Source: an uncultured Olsenella sp. (GTDB taxonomy: Bacteria > Actinomycetota > Coriobacteriia > Coriobacteriales > Atopobiaceae). Taken from it: DNA of 64,000 nt. Location of the stretch: assembly GCA_949291295.1 (NCBI GenBank), contig CASEVE010000012.1, positions 23,056 to 87,055 on the forward strand, read 5' to 3'. The position numbers and the translations under genes were made by a program. Positions 33,235-46,800 of this stretch are shown here, in pieces. Below the pieces are notes generated by a model that worked only from the letters and a program-made list of their open reading frames with translations, did not search any database and was not told the DNA's origin. The stretch's first letter is position 1. Each line of letters begins with the position of its first letter.

Positions 33235-33326
33235 CGTGACGCATGGGGGATAAACTCCACCGTACACAAGGAAACACGCGAAGGGGGCGGCGCCGAGCCG
33301 CCCCGCGCAAGCGAAGGAGAGCAACT

Positions 33327-35225
<1,899 letters not shown>

Positions 35226-35252
35226 TCCAAGCTGGCCGTACTAACGGATCGA

Positions 35253-35288
35253 ACGGGGGGCGGCCACGGCTTCGCGGCCGCCCCCCGT
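35253..35288 (+). terminator. Hairpin between dnaK and grpE (attenuator or processing site)
   Basis: ACGGGGGGCGGCC pairs perfectly with GGCCGCCCCCCGT around a 10-nt loop. There is no U-run, so it is more likely to stabilise or partly stop dnaK mRNA than to end the operon. This would favour dnaK over grpE. Confidence 0.6.
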
Positions 35289-35293
35289 GCAGA

Positions 35294-35324
35294 ATGTTAC
35301 GAAGGGACAGTCCCTTCGTAACAT
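35294..35324. repeat. 31-bp palindrome, type A copy 3, in the grpE leader
   Basis: The arm ATGTTACGAAGGGAC, a central A and the inverted arm. It lies 5 nt after the dnaK/grpE hairpin and 10 nt before the grpE ribosome-binding site, so the intercistronic RNA has two stacked hairpins. Confidence 0.9.
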
Positions 35325-35346
35325 CCGAGAGTTTGAGGAGGGTGAC

Positions 35347-36075
35347 GTGAGAGTGCCCGTTGAGGTAGAGGACGAGAAGAACGAGGCCGTCGAGCCCGAA
35401 GCCGTGGAGCCCGAGCCCGAGCTTGACGAGGAGGCCGAGGAGCGCGCCCGCGTTGAGGCCGCCATTCGCGCCGGTGAGGAAGCCGCGGAGCGCGAGCTGG
35501 CCGCCGACGCCGGCAAGCTGCGCGAGGAGCGCGACGAGCTGCAGAAGAAGCTCACCGACGTCGAGGACCAGATTGAGTCGGCCAAGAAGGAGGCCGCAGA
35601 CGCCACCGACCGCATGCTGCGCCTCCAGGCGGACTGGGAGAACTTCCGTCGCCGCACCGCCGCCGAGCGCCTTGCCGAGAAGGAGCGTGCGGCCGAGTCC
35701 CTGGTGTCCAACCTGCTGCCCGTGATCGACGACATCGAGCGCGCCATCGAGCACGCCGGCGCAACCGACGAGAACGAGCAGCTCAAGCAGTTTGTCGATG
35801 GCGTCTCCGCGGTGCACACCAAGATGCTCGCGGTTCTTTCCAAGGAGGGCGTGGAGCCCATCGACCCGGCAGGGGAGGCCTTCGACCCGCTGTCCCACCA
35901 GGCCGTCGGCCGCGTGGAGGACAAGGAGGCCTACGACGAGACGGTGGCCCAGGTCTATCAGAAGGGCTACAAGATGGGCGACAAGGTCATCCGCACGGCC
36001 ATGGTGACGGTGACCTATGGTGGCCCCAAGCGTCCCGCCGAGCAGGCGGACGACGCCGAGAAAAGCGAGGAGTAG
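35347..36075 (+). CDS. grpE: Nucleotide exchange factor GrpE
   Basis: GTG 35347 is chosen for GAGGAGG 5 nt upstream; the product is 242 residues. A disordered acidic start (VEPEPELDEEAEE) is followed by a long coiled coil (about 55-130) with the family segment LRLQADWENFRRRT, then the beta-rich head with EAFDPLSHQAV and the VAQVYQKGYKMGDKVIRTA signature. GrpE releases ADP from DnaK. The open frame extends upstream through the palindrome, which is not part of the gene. Confidence 0.95.
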   Translation: MRVPVEVEDEKNEAVEPEAVEPEPELDEEAEERARVEAAIRAGEEAAERELAADAGKLREERDELQKKLTDVEDQIESAKKEAADATDRMLRLQADWENFRRRTAAERLAEKERAAESLVSNLLPVIDDIERAIEHAGATDENEQLKQFVDGVSAVHTKMLAVLSKEGVEPIDPAGEAFDPLSHQAVGRVEDKEAYDETVAQVYQKGYKMGDKVIRTAMVTVTYGGPKRPAEQADDAEKSEE

Positions 36076-36120
36076 CCCCGCGCTTCTCGCCGGGCAAATA
36101 CGAGAGGAGGCTCGTGCGAC

Positions 36121-37092
36121 ATGGCAAATAAGAGAAGCTACTACGACGTGCTGGGCGTGAAGCGCGACGCTTCCGATGACGACATCAAGCGCGCGTTCAG
36201 AAAGCTTGCCGCGAAGTACCACCCCGATGCGGGCGGAGACGAGCAGAAGTTCAAGGAGGTCAGCGAGGCCTACACCACGCTCTCCGACCCCCAGAAGCGC
36301 CGCGAGTACGATCAGCTGCTGATGTTTGGCGGCATTCCCGGCGCCGACTTTGGCGGCTCGGGCGGGCGCGGCCGCTACACCTACACCACCAACGTGGGCG
36401 GCGACTGGTCCGACATCTTCAACAACATGCGCAACGGTGACGGTGCCTTTGGCGGGTTTGACTTCTCGTCGATCTTTGGTGGCGCCGCCGGGGCGCGGGC
36501 CGCATCCAACCGCCCCACCAAGGGCTCTGACCTCACCATGTCCGTGGACGTCTCCGCGGAGGAGGCCTTCCGCGGCGCCACACGCAAGGCCACCTACCGT
36601 GTGCCCTCCACGGGCGAGGAGCAGACGCTCACCATCAAGATTCCCGCGGGCGCAGTGGACGGCGGCAAGCTCCGCTATCGCGGCCGCGGCGAGTATGGCA
36701 CCAACGGCGGCGACCGCGGCGACCTCGTGATCACCACGCACGTGGCCGAGCACCCGCTCTTCAAGCGCGACGGCGCGGACGTGCGCATGGACCTGCCCAT
36801 CAGCATCTACGAGGCGTCGCTCGGCGCCACGGTGGACGTGCCCACGCCCGATGGCACCGAGGTGCGCCTTAAGGTTCCCGCTGGCACGCAGGACGGCAAG
36901 ACCTTCCGCTTCCGCGACCTCGGCGCCCCCAACGTCAAGCGCAAGGGCTCGCGCGGCGCGCTCTACGTGACGGTTAGAGTGAAGGTCCCCACGATGCTCA
37001 CTAAGAAGGAGCGTGATGCGCTCGAGTCCCTGCGCGACGCTGATACGCGCGACTACCGCGAGGGGGTCAACCGCTATGGCATGCAGCGCTAG
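36121..37092 (+). CDS. dnaJ: DnaJ/CbpA-type Hsp40 without zinc fingers
   Basis: A 323-residue protein with a J-domain (residues 5-70, HPD in KYHPDAGGD), a Gly/Phe/Ser-rich linker (about 75-130, [11 protein letters not shown]) and two substrate-binding beta domains (about 135-310). The four CxxCxGxG zinc motifs of class A DnaJ are absent, so this is a class B/CbpA-type co-chaperone. It activates DnaK ATPase and delivers clients. GAGAGGAGG lies upstream. The hspR frame overlaps its end by 17 nt. Confidence 0.93.
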   Translation: MANKRSYYDVLGVKRDASDDDIKRAFRKLAAKYHPDAGGDEQKFKEVSEAYTTLSDPQKRREYDQLLMFGGIPGADFGGSGGRGRYTYTTNVGGDWSDIFNNMRNGDGAFGGFDFSSIFGGAAGARAASNRPTKGSDLTMSVDVSAEEAFRGATRKATYRVPSTGEEQTLTIKIPAGAVDGGKLRYRGRGEYGTNGGDRGDLVITTHVAEHPLFKRDGADVRMDLPISIYEASLGATVDVPTPDGTEVRLKVPAGTQDGKTFRFRDLGAPNVKRKGSRGALYVTVRVKVPTMLTKKERDALESLRDADTRDYREGVNRYGMQR

Positions 37093-37555
37093 CGAGGAGA
37101 GGGAGCGAGAGGCCCGCGGCCAGTCCCGTGAGGGAAGAGACCGCGACAAGCCCCTCTATATGATTAGTGTTGCGGCCGAGCTCACGGGCATGCACCCTCA
37201 GACCCTGCGCGTCTACGAGCAGAAGGGCCTGGTCACGCCCGGGCGCTCGCGCGGCAACACGCGCCTCTACTCGCAGTCCGACATCGAGCGGCTGAACCTC
37301 ATCTCCAAGCTCACGGACGAGGGCATCAACCTCGCTGGCGTGGTGCGCATCCTCGACATGCGCGAGCGCATGCTCGAGCGCGAGGACGAGCTCGAGGACC
37401 TGCGCCGCCGCGTGCGCGAGCTCGAAGACGAGGTCCATGAGTACCGTATGCGCGAGAAGATCACCGCCCTCGCCCGCTACGACGAGAAGGGCAGCCCCGA
37501 ACAGGTCATGCGTCGCCTTCTTCTTGGCGGCCCAGCCGACGAAAACGAGAAGTAG
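37076..37555 (+). CDS. hspR: Heat-shock repressor HspR (MerR family)
   Basis: ATG 37076 gives about 159 residues; the start lies inside the end of dnaJ. A basic and acidic leader precedes a MerR-type winged helix (about 27-95: [26 protein letters not shown], then [14 protein letters not shown]). A coiled coil (about 98-130) with alternating Arg and Glu follows. In actinobacteria HspR represses the dnaK operon and needs DnaK as co-repressor, giving feedback. Here it closes the operon. A strong terminator follows. Confidence 0.92.
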   Translation: MACSASEEREREARGQSREGRDRDKPLYMISVAAELTGMHPQTLRVYEQKGLVTPGRSRGNTRLYSQSDIERLNLISKLTDEGINLAGVVRILDMRERMLEREDELEDLRRRVRELEDEVHEYRMREKITALARYDEKGSPEQVMRRLLLGGPADENEK

Positions 37556-37559
37556 CCAG

Positions 37560-37598
37560 GGGAGCGGAGCGCCGATAAGGACTCCGCTCCCGTTCTTT
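37560..37598 (+). terminator. Intrinsic terminator of the dnaK operon
   Basis: GGGAGCGGAG (37560-37569) pairs with CTCCGCTCCC (37582-37591), followed by GTTCTTTCT. Confidence 0.85.
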
Positions 37599-37658
37599 CT
37601 CGCGCTCACCGGCAGAAACAGGCCGTTTGCCCCACCTTCCAGCCTGCTAAGCTGGATG

Positions 37659-37669
37659 TTGCCTGAAAC
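37659..37669 (+). promoter_or_regulatory. Second copy of TTGCCTGAAAC, upstream of GH2 unit 1
   Basis: An exact match to 9878-9888, 60 nt before the GH2 unit 1 start. GATATT follows with roughly promoter-like spacing, so TTGCCT could be a -35 box. Confidence 0.35.
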
Positions 37670-37728
37670 TCCTTCAGTTAGGGATATTCGCGCGCCATGC
37701 CGTATGGCGCCAAGAAGGAGGAGAAAAC

Positions 37729-40700
37729 ATGGCAGCATCCGCTTCACGGACCAAGCCTTCGCCGCGGCGACACATTGTTGCCCGCCGTGCGTTTGGCGCG
37801 GTTCTCGCCGGAGCCCTGGCGCTCACCGCTTCCACGACGGCGCTCGCCTCGGTGCTTGATCCCACGCTGCGCTCCACGAGCACTACGCAGATGACCTCTA
37901 CCCCGGAGACCGTCTACGTGAACTCCGTGAGCGACGCTACCGAGCGCACGCAGAGCTTCAACGAGAACTGGAAGTTCTGCCTCGGCGAGGCCACGGGCGC
38001 GGAGGCGGCGGCCTTTGATGACTCCACCTGGGAGAACATCAACGTTCCGCACGACTACTCCATCGACCAGGACTACAGCCAGACGGGTGAGGGCGAGAGC
38101 GCCTACAAGCCCGGCGGCGTGGGCTGGTACCGCAAGAGCTTCGAGGTGAGCTCCGAGCTCGCCGGTAAGCAGGTGCGCATTGACTTCGACGGCGTCTACA
38201 TGGATGCCACCATCTACATCAACGGTCACGAGCTGGGCAACCACCCCTATGGCTACTCGCCCTTCGCGTTTGACCTCACGCCGTACATCAACTTTGGTGG
38301 CCAGAACGTCATCGCCGTGCGCGTGAACCACCAGATCCCGTCCTCGCGCTGGTACTCCGGCTCCGGCATCGGCCGCGACGTCGACCTCGTGATTACCGAC
38401 CCGATCCACGTCGAGAAGAACGGTGTCGTTGTCACTACGCCTGACCTCGAGGCCGAGCACACCTCAGGCTCCGCCGTAACCACCAACCTCGAGACCACGA
38501 TCGCCAACGACGGCGAGACGGACGTTGCCATCTCCGTCACGCAGTCCGTGCTGCCCGCCGAGGGCGGCGCGGCCATCGGCTCCACCACTACCGAGCAGAA
38601 CGTGGCGGCCGGCGAGTCGGTCACCTTCACCGCGGCTGTCGAGGCGGCCAACCCCGCGCTCTGGGACACCAAGAACCCCAACCTCTACGTGGCCCGCACG
38701 GAGATTGCCGTTGACGGCAAGGTTGTGGACACCTACGACACCACCTTCGGCTACCGCTGGTTCAAGTACGACTCCAACGAGGGCTTCTTCCTCAACGGCG
38801 AGTACGTCAAGATCAAGGGCGTCTGCATGCACCACGACCAGGGCTCCCTCGGCTCCGTGGACACCCGTGCCGCCATCGAGCGCCAGGTGCGCATCCTCAA
38901 GGAGATGGGCGTCAACTCCATTCGCACCTCTCACAACACCCCGTCCCGCAACCTCGTGGAGGTCTGCCAGGAGCAGGGCATCCTTCTCGACGAGGAGATC
39001 TTCGACGGCTGGAACCAGGCCAAGAACGGCAACGTCAACGACTATGGTCGCTTCTTCTCCAAGGCCATGGGCGAGTCCGAGCTCATTGGCAACGATCCCG
39101 ACAAGACCTGGGCGCAGTATGACCTCGAGCAGTCCATTGCCCGCGACGTCAACTCTCCCTCCGTCATCATGTGGTCCGTTGGCAACGAGATGGTCACCGG
39201 CACCACCGGCGGCCTCGCCGGCTTCACGCCCAACTTCGAGACCGTCCAGATGAACCTCATCAACTGGGTTAAGGCCGCAGACCCCACGCGCCCGGCCACG
39301 CTGGGCGACAACCAGCTCCTGAGCGGCTCTTGGAACTATCAGCCCGATAACCTGGCCAACAACGGTGGCATCATCGGTATCAACTACGCGCTCGGCAGCC
39401 GTTACCAGACGGTGCACCAGAACAACCCCAGCTGGATTCTCTACGGCTCCGAGACCGTTTCTGCCACCAATAGCCGTGGCGTCTACAACACGATGGCCAA
39501 CAACGCCACCAACGTGCCCGGCCAGCAGCTCACCTCCTATGACGTCTCCTGCGTGAGCTGGGGCCACCTCGCCTCCCAGGCGTGGTACGACACCGTCCGC
39601 TTTGACTATGTCATGGGCGAGTATGTGTGGACCGGCTTTGACTACCTCGGCGAGCCTACGCCCTGGAACGGCACCTCCGCCGGCCAGACCGACGGCATCA
39701 CCGACTGGCCGCGTCCCAAGAACTCATACTTCGGCATCATCGACACCGCGGGCCTGCCCAAGGACACCTATTACTTCTATCAGAGCCAGTGGAACGATGA
39801 GCTCCACACGCTGCACATCCTGCCGGCGTGGAACGAGGACGTGGTCTCCAAGGACTCCAGCGGCAACGTGCCCGTGGTCGTCTACACAGACGCCGCGCAG
39901 GTCGAGCTCTTCTTCACCCCGGCCGACGGCGGCGAGGCGCAGTCCCTGGGCAAGAAGGCCTTCTCCAAGGAGACCTCCAGCTCCGGCAACTACACCTATC
40001 AGATCTACAAGGGCTCTGACGCCAACAGCACCGCTCACAAGAACCTCTACCTCACTTGGAACGTCCCGTACAAGGACGGCACCATCACCGCCGTTGCCTA
40101 CGACGAGAACGGCGCCAAGATCGACACCTCCGACACCAGCCTGTGGAAGGGTCGCCAGAGCGTGACCACCACCGGTGACGAGGCAAAGCTCGAGGTCTCC
40201 GTCGACCGTTCCACCATTTCCGCCGATGGCGCCGATCTCGCCTACGTCACCGTGAGCGTGCTCGACAAGGACGGCAACATCGTCCCCAACGCCACCAACA
40301 ACGTTAAGTTTGAGGTCACCGGCGCCGGCGAGCTTGCCGCCGTGGACAACGGCAGCTCCCCCGATTGGCAGTCCTACCGTGACGACAACCGTGACGCCTG
40401 GGCCGGCCAGCTCATCGGCATCGTGCGTGCCGACAAGACCGGCGGGGACATCACCGTCAAGGTGAGCGCCGACGGCCTCGAGGGTGCATCCGTCGCCATC
40501 AAGGCAGAGGCCACGGGTGAGGAGCCTGCCGAGAAGAGCGTGGAGAGCCTGTTCTTCTCGCGCTATTACTATGTGAAGACCGGAACGCAGCTGAGCCTGC
40601 CCCAGACCGTGACTGTCAACTACACCGACGGCACCACCAACGATGCCGCTGCCATCACGTGGGATGAGGTCTCCGACGAGCTTCTTGCCCAGCCTGGCGT

Positions 40701-43700
40701 CTTCCAGGTGACCGGTGAGGTCGAGGGCGCGCGTGTAACCGCCGTCATCACCGTGATTGACGACGTGGCTGCTGTGCTCAACTACTCCGCCACCACCCCG
40801 GTGGGCGAGAAGCCCGACATGCCCGAGTCTCGTCCGGGGGCCATGGCGGATGGCACTATCATCAACGCCAACTTCCCCGTCACGTGGGATGTCCCCGAGG
40901 ATTCCGCGTTTGCCGAGGAGGGCACGGTTGAGTTCACCGGCACGGCCAGCGTCTTTGGCCGCGACGTCACGGTGACAGCGAGCATCCGCGTTCAGAACCA
41001 GACCATCGAGCTGGGCGGCAACCTCGCCCAGAACAACAGCGGCTCGTTCCTGCGCGTTGAGCAGGACGTGCCCGAGGGCCTTCAGTCCGACAACCTGAAC
41101 GCCGTCGTGGACGGCAGCACCGCCTTCCAGGCCAAGCCCTCCGGCTCGGACAGCAACCCGTCCATCTGGACCAACTACACCTACGCTCAGGACGATGCCA
41201 ACAACAAGACGTCGAGCGTGACCATCGTGCTCAACACCTCGCTCGGCATCGGCCAGGCAAAGGTCTACTTTGTGAACGACGCCTGGAGCGCCACGCAGCC
41301 CGACGCCAACACCACCAAGATTGAGGTGTCCGGCGACGGTAGTGCCTGGACTCCCGTCAGCTACACCGAGACGATCGGCGAGCCCACGACGACCACCGTC
41401 GGCAACTCCACGATCAAGGTCTATCCGTATACCTACGACTTTGACCCGGTGAACGCGGTCTTTGTCCGTCTCACCTTTACGAGCGTTGATGAGAAGCAGG
41501 CCGGCTCGCCCGACAACCCCTGCATTGGCATCTCCGAGATCCAGCTCATCAACGCAGTGGGCTCCTATGTGACCAACTCCACCGCCGAGCTTTCCGCCCT
41601 CACGGTGAACGGCCAGGAGGTTGCTGAGTCCGCGCTCGCGGCCGGCGAGTTCAACACGCCTGCTACCGTGATTGCCGAGAACGGCATCGAGGCCGTGGGC
41701 GCCGACAACGCGGCCGTAACCGTGCTGCCCGCGCAGGACGGCAAGGCCCTCATCATCATCGAGTCCGAGGATCACCTCACCCGCAACACGTTTGCCATCA
41801 ACCTGGGCGTGGAGTCAACGGGTCCGAGCGCCGAGGACGACTCACGCGACTACCCGGTGAGCCAGATCACGCCGACCGCTGGCAGCGTAGAGGCGGCTGG
41901 CGGCGCGATCGAGGGTCCGGCGAGCCTGGCCTTTGACGGCAAGAACAACACTATCTATCACTCCGCTTGGGCGGGCGCCGACCGCGAGGACCTCTGGATC
42001 CAGATGGAGCTTGCCGAGGCCACCGAGATTGACGCTCTGCGCTATCTGCCGCGTCAGGCCGGCGGCGTCAACGGCATCGTGACTGGCTACCGCGTCGAGT
42101 ACAGCAACGATGGTCAGAGCTGGGAGGTCGCTGCCGAGGGCACCTGGGCCAACGACAACAGCTGGAAGATCGCCGAGTTTGACGAGCCCGTGACGGCTAA
42201 GTACTTCCGCCTCTACGGTACCAACACTGTGACGGACCAGACTGCCATCTTCATGTCCGCCGCCGAGATTCGCCTGCGCGAGGCTGTGGAGTCCGTGGAC
42301 ATCTCCGACGCTGTGGTCGAGGCTCCCGCGAGCATCGACGCCGACACCCTGCCGGCCGTGTTTGACGTCAAGGACGTTACAGTGAAGCTTGGCGACACCA
42401 CGCTCGTCTACGGCATCGACTACGTCCTTGAGTACGAGAACAACGATCAGCCCGGCATGGCTACCATGACGGTCAGGGGTATCCACGGCGGAGCCGTCAA
42501 CTACACCGGTACCGTGACGCACCAGTTTGAGATCACGGGCGAGGCGGTGCTTGAGGGAATCTCCGTGACCACCGCGCCTGCGAAGGTGGCCTACGAGGTG
42601 GGCAACGAGCTCGATCCGTCCGGCCTTGTCCTCACGCTTGCTTGGAGCTACGGTGAGCCCACGACGGTTGCCTATACCGCCGAGAACGCCGCCGACTTCA
42701 CGTTTGAGCCTGCGACGTTCGACGAGGCGGGTACCGTGGACGTGACCGTCACCTACCAGGGCAAGACGGCTGTCTTTACCGTGACCGTTGCTGAGGCCGA
42801 GCAGCCCGGGCCCGGCGAGGGCGTCGACAAGACGGCTCTGAACGCGGCCATCGCGGAGGCCGAGGCTGTTGATACCACCGGCAAGACCGACGAGTCCGTC
42901 GCCGCTCTTCAGGCCGCTATCGAGGCTGCTAAGGTAGTTGCGGCTAACGAGGAGGCCACCGAGCAGGATGTTGCCGACGCGATCTCCGCGCTCGAGGCGG
43001 CTGTCGCTGGCCTCGAGGACGAGATCGTTGAGCCTGAGCCGACCGAGCCCGACTATTCCAAGCTTCAGGCCGCCATCGCCGCCGCCGAGGCACTGAAGGC
43101 CGACGACTACACCGCCGAGTCCTGGGCCGCGCTGCAGGCCGCCCTCAAATCCGCCAAGGCCGCCCTAGAGTCCGCCGACCAGGACGAGGTCGACGCCGCC
43201 GAGCAGGCGCTGAACGCCGCGGTCGCGGCGCTCGTCGAGGCCGAGGAGCCCGGTGACGAGGTCGTTACCGACGACCTCCAGGCCGCCGTTGACGCCGCCG
43301 GGTCCAAGGACGAGTCTGCCTACACCGCCGAGAGCTGGTCCGCTTACCAGCAGGCCCTCGAGGCCGCAAAGGCCGTCCTCGCCGACCCCGAGGCCACGCA
43401 GGCCGAGGTCGACTCCGCCCTCGCCGCCCTCCAGGCCGCCGAGGGGGCCCTCGCGCCCTCCGAGCCCGGAACCGACGAGCCCGGCACCGACGAGCCCGGA
43501 ACCGACACCCCCGGCACGGACGAGCCCGGTACTGACGAGCCCGGTACCGATACGCCCGGTACCGACGAGCCTGGTACCGACGAGCCTGGCACGGACGAGC
43601 CCGGCGACGACCAGAAGCCTGGCGACGACCAGAAGCCTGGCGACGACCAGAAGCCCGGCACGGACGAGCCCGGCGACGACGTGACCCCCGGCTCCGACGA

Positions 43701-43854
43701 CGACCAGAAGCCGTCCGGCGACTCCGCCAAGCCCGGCACCTCCGGCAGCCCCTCCGAGCTCCCGAGCGCCGGCGACCCGACGTCGCTCGTGGCCCTTCTC
43801 GCCACCGCGGCCGCCGGCGTCAGCGCCGTCGCGGTCTCCCGCAGGCGCCGCTCG
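37729..43854 (+). other. GH2 unit 1 of the giant frame (ancestral gene)
   Basis: About 2,041 residues. Signal peptide (about 1-40, ALALTASTTALAS), GH2 sugar-binding domain (about 60-225), GH2 Ig-like domain (about 230-345), GH2 barrel (about 345-690) with acid/base Glu 487 in WSVGNEM and nucleophile Glu 575 in LYGSETVSA, an Ig-like domain, a Big_4-like domain, an unassigned beta-rich domain, a CBM32-like domain (about 1,385-1,520), a Big_3-like domain (about 1,605-1,690), three FIVAR domains, (EPGTD)n and PGDDQK repeats, and the tail LPSAGD-hydrophobic-RRRR. Likely exo-beta-galactosidase on the cell surface; beta-glucuronidase is less likely. LPSAG is a weak sortase motif. Confidence 0.85.
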
Positions 43855-46800
43855 CCACAGCACCACCCAGGAGGGGGCGTCCCACGAGGGGCGCCCCCTC
43901 CCTTGCGTCTCGAGGCCGCCGCCCTTCTCGCCGCCCGCGCCCCACGTTGTGTACACTCGCCTGCTCATTGTGTACACGATTCAAGTCCTTATGTAATCTC
44001 AACAGGACCTCTACCTGCGTCTTTCCAAACGCGCCATCCAATCGGGGGCGGAAGCGGTGTACACAACGCCACCGGCGGTGTACACAACGCCGCCCGCACC
44101 GTACACAACGCGGCGCCTTGCCTTTCCGCCCACAGCCGCCGCCCTGTCCAACACGGCACAGAAATCAGATACCAGCAAAGAGACCCAATGACCGCTTGCC
44201 GGAGGAATCAACCCGTCGGCAGCAATGCCGTGCCATTGACCTGCGAATTAGCTGAAACTCAGTATGTTGCATACTCAAGCGAAGGGGTGGATTCTATCCC
44301 GACGCGTAGAAGAGGAGGAGAAATGGCAGCAACCGGCACCAAAACACGGGAGGCGAGAAGGTCGCGGAAGCTCATGTTCCGCGGCGCCGTGGGTGTGGCC
44401 CTACTGGGTGCACTTGCGTTCTCGGTTCCTGCGTTCGCAGCGGGCGATCCCACGCTGCGGTCGACGGGCACCACGCAGATGGAGTCGACCCCCGAGGTCG
44501 TCTACATCAACTCGGTGAGTGATCCCGACCAGCGCCTCGTGAACTTCAACGAGAACTGGAAGTTCAACCTCGGTGACGTCTCCGGCGCCAACGCCGAGGT
44601 CTTTGACGACTCCTCCTGGGAGAACGTCAACCTCCCGCACGACTACTCCATCGACCAGGAGTACACCGCTGCCGGCGAGGCCGAGAGCGGCTACAAGCTC
44701 GGCGGCATCGGCTGGTACCGCAAGAGCTTTGAGGTCAGCGCGGACCTCGAGGGCAAGACCATCCGCCTGGACTTCGACGGCGTCTACATGGACGCCACGG
44801 TCTGGGTGAACGGCCACGAGCTGGGCACCCACCCCTACGGCTACTCGCCCTTCTCATTTGACATCACCGACTACCTCAACTACGGCGGCGAGAACTCCAT
44901 CGCGGTGAAGGTCAACCACCAGACCCCGTCCTCCCGCTGGTACTCCGGCTCCGGCATCGGCCGTGACGTCGAGATCGTCGTTACCGACCAGGTGCACGTG
45001 GAGAAGGACGGCGTTGTGGTCACCACGCCGAACCTCGCTTCCGGAGACGCCACCACCCACCTCAAGACCACGGTTGCCAATGACACCGCCGAGGCCGTTG
45101 ACGTTGAGCTCGTCCAGACGATCCTTGCCTCCGATGGCACCGAGGTCGGCAAGGCCACCGCTCAGGTGACCGTTGAGGCCGACGCCTCCAAGACCGTCGA
45201 GGCCAACGCTGCCGTCACCAACTACGAGCTCTGGGACCTCTCTGACAGCCCCGCGCTCTACACCGCGCGCACCGAGGTCACGGTTGACGGTGAGGTCGTG
45301 GATACCTATGACACCACCTTCGGCTACCGCTACACCTCCTATGACGCCAACGGATTCCTGCTCAACGGCGAGCGCATCAAGCTCCAGGGCGTGAGCATGC
45401 ACCACGACCAGGGCTCCCTCGGCTCCGTCTCTACGCGCGACGCCATCGAGCGCCAGGTGACCATCCTCAAGGACATGGGCGTGAACGCCATCCGCGCCAC
45501 GCACAACCCGTACGCGCAGGAGTTCATCGAGGTCTGCAACGAGAACGGCATGCTCGTCATCGAGGAGTTCTTCGATGGCTGGAACGCCCCGAAGAACGGC
45601 AACTCGTATGACTACTCTCGCTTCTTCACTCAGACCATCGGCGAGACCGAGCTCATCAACGCATCTGCCGACATGACGTGGGCGCAGTTTGACCTTCAGG
45701 AGACCATGCGTCGAGACATCAACTCCCCGGCCATCGTCATGTGGTCGCTCGGCAACGAGGTCACCGAGGGCACGTCTGGTGTTCCCAACTTTAACCAGCA
45801 CCAGGCCAACCTCATCAAGTGGACCCAGGCGCTCGACACCACCCGTCCCGTGACCCAGGGCGACAACAACATCAAGAGCGGCGGCACCGCCCAGAACCCG
45901 GCGGGCATCGCCAACGCCGACGGCATCGTGGGCCTCAACTACTGCTCCGGTGCCAACTACGACACCGTCCACAGCCAGCACCCCGACTGGCTCCTCTACG
46001 GCTCCGAGACCGCCTCTGCCGTCAACAGCCGTGGCGTCTACAACGTGACCGGAAGCCAGCTGCTCAACGGCGACAAGCTCCTTACGTCCTATGACAAGTC
46101 CGCCGTGAGCTGGGGCGCCACCGCGTCCTCCGCGTGGTACGAGGTCATCAAGCGCGACTTCATTGGCGGAACCTTCGTGTGGACAGGCTTTGACTACCTC
46201 GGCGAGCCCACGCCCAACAACGGCATAGGTGCCGGCTGGGCCAACGGTGAGAACTCCCCGAAGAACTCGTTCTTTGGCATCGTGGACACCGCGGGCCTCC
46301 CCAAGGACTCCTACTACTTCTACCAGAGCCAGTGGAACGACGAGGTCAACACCCTCCACGTCCTCCCCGCCTGGAGCAATGACCCCAACTTCGTGAAGAA
46401 GGACGCGAGCGGCAACATCGAGGTCGTCGTCTACACGGACGCCCCTGGCGCCAAGCTCGTCCTGGAGCAGCCCGACGGCACCGAGGTCGAGGTCGGCGCT
46501 CCCAAGTACTTCAAGACCGTGACCACCGATGCGGGCTTCACCTACCAGATCTATAAGGACAACGCCAACAGCGACAAGGGCCTCTACTTCACCTGGAGCG
46601 TCCCGTACCAGGAGGGCACCCTCAAGGCCGTGGCGCTTGATGCCGACGGCACTGAGATCGACACCTCTAACACCGAGCAGTGGCAGGGTCGCCAGAGCGT
46701 CTCCACCTTCGGTGAGGCCACCCAGCTCGACGCCGAGGTTACCTACAACAAGGACGGCATCTCCGCCAATGGCGTCGACCTCGCCTACATCACCGTCTCC

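Noticed and set aside
35287..35346. Upstream start for grpE
   Set aside because: The extra residues are translated from the hairpin flank and palindrome; GTG 35347 has a good ribosome site, and GrpE proteins do not begin this way.
43946..44109. Genuine protein repeats (GVHNA) within a giant GH2 protein
   Set aside because: The same boxes and spacings occur at 57232-57374 in clearly non-coding DNA after a terminator, so the repeat is a DNA element that happens to be open in this frame.
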